This document shows positions 23,744 through 25,490 of a stretch of DNA of 25,490 nucleotides, in pieces; the stretch's first letter is position 1, and the number at the start of each line of letters is the position of its first letter. Under the pieces are notes generated by a model. The model had not been told where the DNA came from. It made no database searches and saw only the letters and a program-made list of their open reading frames with translations. This DNA comes from CBFGWV01 sp965652545. GTDB taxonomy: Bacteria; Pseudomonadota; Gammaproteobacteria; Competibacterales; Competibacteraceae. The translations under genes were made by a program, and so were the position numbers. The DNA lies in the NCBI GenBank assembly GCA_965652545.1, contig CBFGWV010000037.1, positions 1 through 25,490 on the forward strand. Direction: 5' to 3'.

Positions 23744-24431
23744 GATCGTCCACCTGCACGTGCAGCTCGGTGGGCTGCATGCCCTCGCCGTTGATCGGTG
23801 TGATGTCCTGCGGGCAGGCCGACATGACAACGATGCAGTCGACGTGCGCACGCAGCACTACCCGGTCGCCGGCCCGGGCGACGGTCGGCAGCCAGGCGAT
23901 ATCGCCGTTGGCATCGGCCGGGGTGTTCATCCACAGGTTCAACGGCGGCGGGATCACCGACGCGCGCTCGCCGATGGCCAGCAAGGCCATGCGCAGATTG
24001 TCGGTGCAGTTGTCGTGGTAGCCGCTGACACCCAACTGACGATAGCGGTAGTGGTCGCAGGCGGCGATCAACGTATCGTGCACCCCCGGCGAGGTGTCCT
24101 CCAGCAGCGTCAGCAAAGGCCGACGGCGGTTGCTCACCAGCGCATCCCCCACGCGCACCGTGGTGCGGCTCAAATGGGTGTGCAGATGGGCCATGGACAG
24201 GTACTCACCCGGGTCGGCGGCGGCGAATGCCCAGAAATCGCACACCTGGGTGCCGTGGGTGTTGATCACGCTGACTGTCTGCCCCGCGGCCACCCGCACC
24301 GCCCGCCCCTGACGCGGCGGAATGCGGTAGCGCTCGCCCGGCAGCGGACGGCCATCGGGCGAGATCGGTGTCCGTTGGGTGGGGTTGTTGCCGTCCGGGG
24401 TTCCCGGATCGTATGCCGGATGCTCTTGCAT
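23736..24431 (-). CDS. DUF1989 / urea-carboxylase-associated family protein
   Basis: A 231-residue protein of the DUF1989 family. Some members (CgdA/CgdB) form the carboxyguanidine deiminase of guanidine breakdown; others are annotated as urea-carboxylase-associated. The core reads VINTHGTQVCDFWAFAA (55-71), MAHLHTHLS (80-88), then HDTLIAACDHYRY and GYHDNCTDNLRMAL, with a Cys/His cluster suited to metal binding. The ATG at 24431 is chosen because CAGGAGA lies about six bases upstream and the family match begins soon after. No urea or guanidine carboxylase and no second DUF1989 gene is visible, so it is not a standard guanidine operon. It is the first gene of a coupled pair with the CE4 gene. 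Substrate unknown. Confidence 0.85.
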   Translation of the reverse strand: MQEHPAYDPGTPDGNNPTQRTPISPDGRPLPGERYRIPPRQGRAVRVAAGQTVSVINTHGTQVCDFWAFAAADPGEYLSMAHLHTHLSRTTVRVGDALVSNRRRPLLTLLEDTSPGVHDTLIAACDHYRYRQLGVSGYHDNCTDNLRMALLAIGERASVIPPPLNLWMNTPADANGDIAWLPTVARAGDRVVLRAHVDCIVVMSACPQDITPINGEGMQPTELHVQVDDHG

Positions 24432-24642
24432 GCGGGTCTCCTGTGCATCGTCGCTGGCAAGCGTCACCGTCGCAGCCGGCACGCCGGGAAACAAATGAGT
24501 TCTGCTCCAGAATTGTTGACTCCTTGGGCCGGGCAGACAGTTGAGAAAAACTCATCCATCTCTGAACAACGCCCTTTTGTCCCACCCCCGTCGTCCGAGC
24601 CCCAATAGCGGCATTCCCAAGCCACAGAACGGAAAGCCTGCC
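24432..24642. promoter_or_regulatory. divergent regulatory region with LysR-type T-N11-A motif
   Basis: The 211 bases separate the DUF1989 and reductase genes. TGAG-AAAAA-CTCA (24542-24554) fits the LysR-type T-N11-A dyad. ATGAGTT (24495-24501) and AACTCAT (24549-24555) form a wider 7-bp inverted repeat, and TTGACT (24516-24521) is a fair -35 for the rightward gene, with only a poor -10 (AGTTGA, 24539-24544). This is the most AT-rich stretch nearby and is a plausible site for the LysR regulator encoded 1.6 kb to the left. Confidence 0.45.
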
Positions 24643-25311
24643 ATGACCACGCTCCTGCACATCGATGCCAGCCCCCGAGGCGCCCGCTCACTGTCGCGCG
24701 ATTTGTCCCTGCGCTTCGTCAAACAGTGGCTGGCACACGAGCCGTACGCCCGCCTCCTCTATCGGGACGTGGGGCGCAACCCGCCGCCGCTGATCAGCGA
24801 GGACTGGATCGCCGCCGCCTTCACCCCCGAGGCCTCACGCACCCCCGAGCAGACTGCCTTGCTGGCGTACTCCGAGGCTGCCATCGCTGAGTTGGCCCAG
24901 GCCGATGTCATCGTGCTGGGCACACCCATGCACAACTACGGCATGCCCACCGCGCTCAAGGCCTGGTTCGACCAGGTGATCCGCATCAACCGCACGTTCT
25001 CCTTCGACTTGGCACGCGGCGACTGGCCGTTGGAGCCGATCATGCGCGGCAAGACACTGGTCATCCTGGCCTCCAGCGGCGAATTCGGCTTCGAGGCCGG
25101 CGGGGTGCGCGAAGACCGCAACCATCTCGTGCCCCACATCCTCACCTGCGCGCACTACCTCGGGGTGGAGACGCACCACGTCGTGGCGGTGGAGTACCAG
25201 GAATTCGGCGACGACCGCCATCGGCAGTCGGTTGCCGATGCACAGGCGGCCGTCGGCGCCCTGGCAGCACGGCTGGCCGGGCGGGTAGTCGAGGACTGCA
25301 CTGTGGAGTGA
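24643..25311 (+). CDS. FMN-dependent NAD(P)H quinone/azo reductase (AzoR/flavodoxin-like)
   Basis: A 222-residue flavodoxin-fold reductase. The N-terminus LLHIDASPRGARSLSRDL (4-21) is the phosphate-binding loop for FMN. GTPMHNYGMPTALKAWFDQVIRINRTFSF is the signature of the AzoR/NQO group. ASSGEFGFEAGG follows as the second flavin loop. Its length is normal for AzoR (about 200). It transfers two electrons from NAD(P)H to quinones or azo compounds, in the cytoplasm. The ATG at 24643 has GGAA(AG) about eight bases upstream. It is divergent from the DUF1989 pair and may share the LysR-type control region, but it has no obvious place in amide catabolism. Confidence 0.9.
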   Translation: MTTLLHIDASPRGARSLSRDLSLRFVKQWLAHEPYARLLYRDVGRNPPPLISEDWIAAAFTPEASRTPEQTALLAYSEAAIAELAQADVIVLGTPMHNYGMPTALKAWFDQVIRINRTFSFDLARGDWPLEPIMRGKTLVILASSGEFGFEAGGVREDRNHLVPHILTCAHYLGVETHHVVAVEYQEFGDDRHRQSVADAQAAVGALAARLAGRVVEDCTVE

Positions 25312-25376
25312 TGCCGGCACGGGTGAAGCGACGGCTTCGACCCATTTGGAACCGCCCCCTGGGATCACCGAGTTGC

Positions 25377-25490
25377 ACTCGGTAGCCGAGCGAAGCTCGG
25401 CTATGGCCGGTCGACGCTGCGAGAGCCAAGCCCCGCTTGGAGCAACGTCGGGGCCTATCAAACGGCCGGCTTGCAGCCGGCTACCGAGTG
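25377..25490. repeat. 114-bp palindromic element with 13-bp inverted ends
   Basis: CACTCGGTAGCCG (25377-25389) recurs inverted as CGGCTACCGAGTG (25478-25490), at the right edge of the window. Inside are three hairpins: TAGCCGAGC/GCTCGGCTA (25383-25391/25395-25403), CCAAGC/GCTTGG (25426-25431/25435-25440) and GCCGGC/GCCGGC (25465-25470/25476-25481). It encodes no protein. It looks like a REP pair or a MITE-like element and may continue past the window. The 65 bases before it (25312-25376) hold nothing I can name. Confidence 0.6.

Noticed and set aside
1..25490. CRISPR arrays, tRNA or rRNA genes, insertion sequences, integrases, phage genes
   Set aside because: No regularly spaced identical repeats, no cloverleaf or rRNA-like stretch, and no transposase or integrase motif was found in any frame.

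Overview
The window is GC-rich, densely packed bacterial chromosome with no sign of phage, plasmid or AT-rich foreign DNA. The IPTL-CTERM surface protein, REP-like palindromes of the GTAGGAG type, a Tat-exported polyamine-type binding protein, Bcr/CflA-type efflux and an outer-membrane lipoprotein all point to a Gram-negative proteobacterium, most likely a gammaproteobacterium. I cannot name a genus from sequence alone.

Layout. (1) 173-2033: an isochorismatase-like cysteine hydrolase and a GT1 glycosyltransferase. (2) 2146-4596: a secreted, repeat-built surface protein with an IPTL-CTERM sorting tail. (3) 4613-8868: a nucleotidyltransferase-fold protein read leftward, divergent from a tightly overlapping four-gene operon: PqqD-like peptide chaperone, HPr-kinase-like kinase and two GT2 glycosyltransferases. 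These are the kinds of tailoring enzyme known from lasso-peptide and surface-polymer clusters, but no cyclase, protease or precursor is visible. (4) 8923-9960: a rubredoxin/metallo-beta-lactamase-fold fusion with a SoxR-like operator in its promoter, followed by a REP cluster. (5) 9964-11863: a divergent pair of an AraC-type regulator and an imine-reductase-like NAD(P) enzyme. (6) 12018-14816: a large soluble hybrid histidine kinase. (7) 14907-16424: a small lipoprotein and a convergent drug-efflux MFS protein, with a strong terminator between them. (8) 16629-22844: an operon with a Tat-exported binding protein, two permeases, an ATPase, an amidase-signature hydrolase and a LysR regulator. (9) 22868-24431: a leftward pair of a HpPgdA/PuuE-type CE4 hydrolase and a DUF1989 protein. 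(10) 24643-25311: a flavin-dependent quinone/azo reductase, followed by a 114-bp palindromic element running to the right edge.

How it works together (inference). Regions 8 and 9 look like one uptake-and-degradation system for a small nitrogen compound. A Pot-type transporter brings it in, and an amidase, a cyclic-imidase-like CE4 enzyme and a DUF1989 enzyme attack amide, imide or guanidine-like C-N bonds under LysR control. Region 3 looks like a peptide- or polymer-modifying system built around PqqD, HprK-like and nucleotidyltransferase proteins. These two regions are the best candidates for undescribed biology. The SoxR-like operator in front of the rubredoxin fusion is the clearest regulatory signal.
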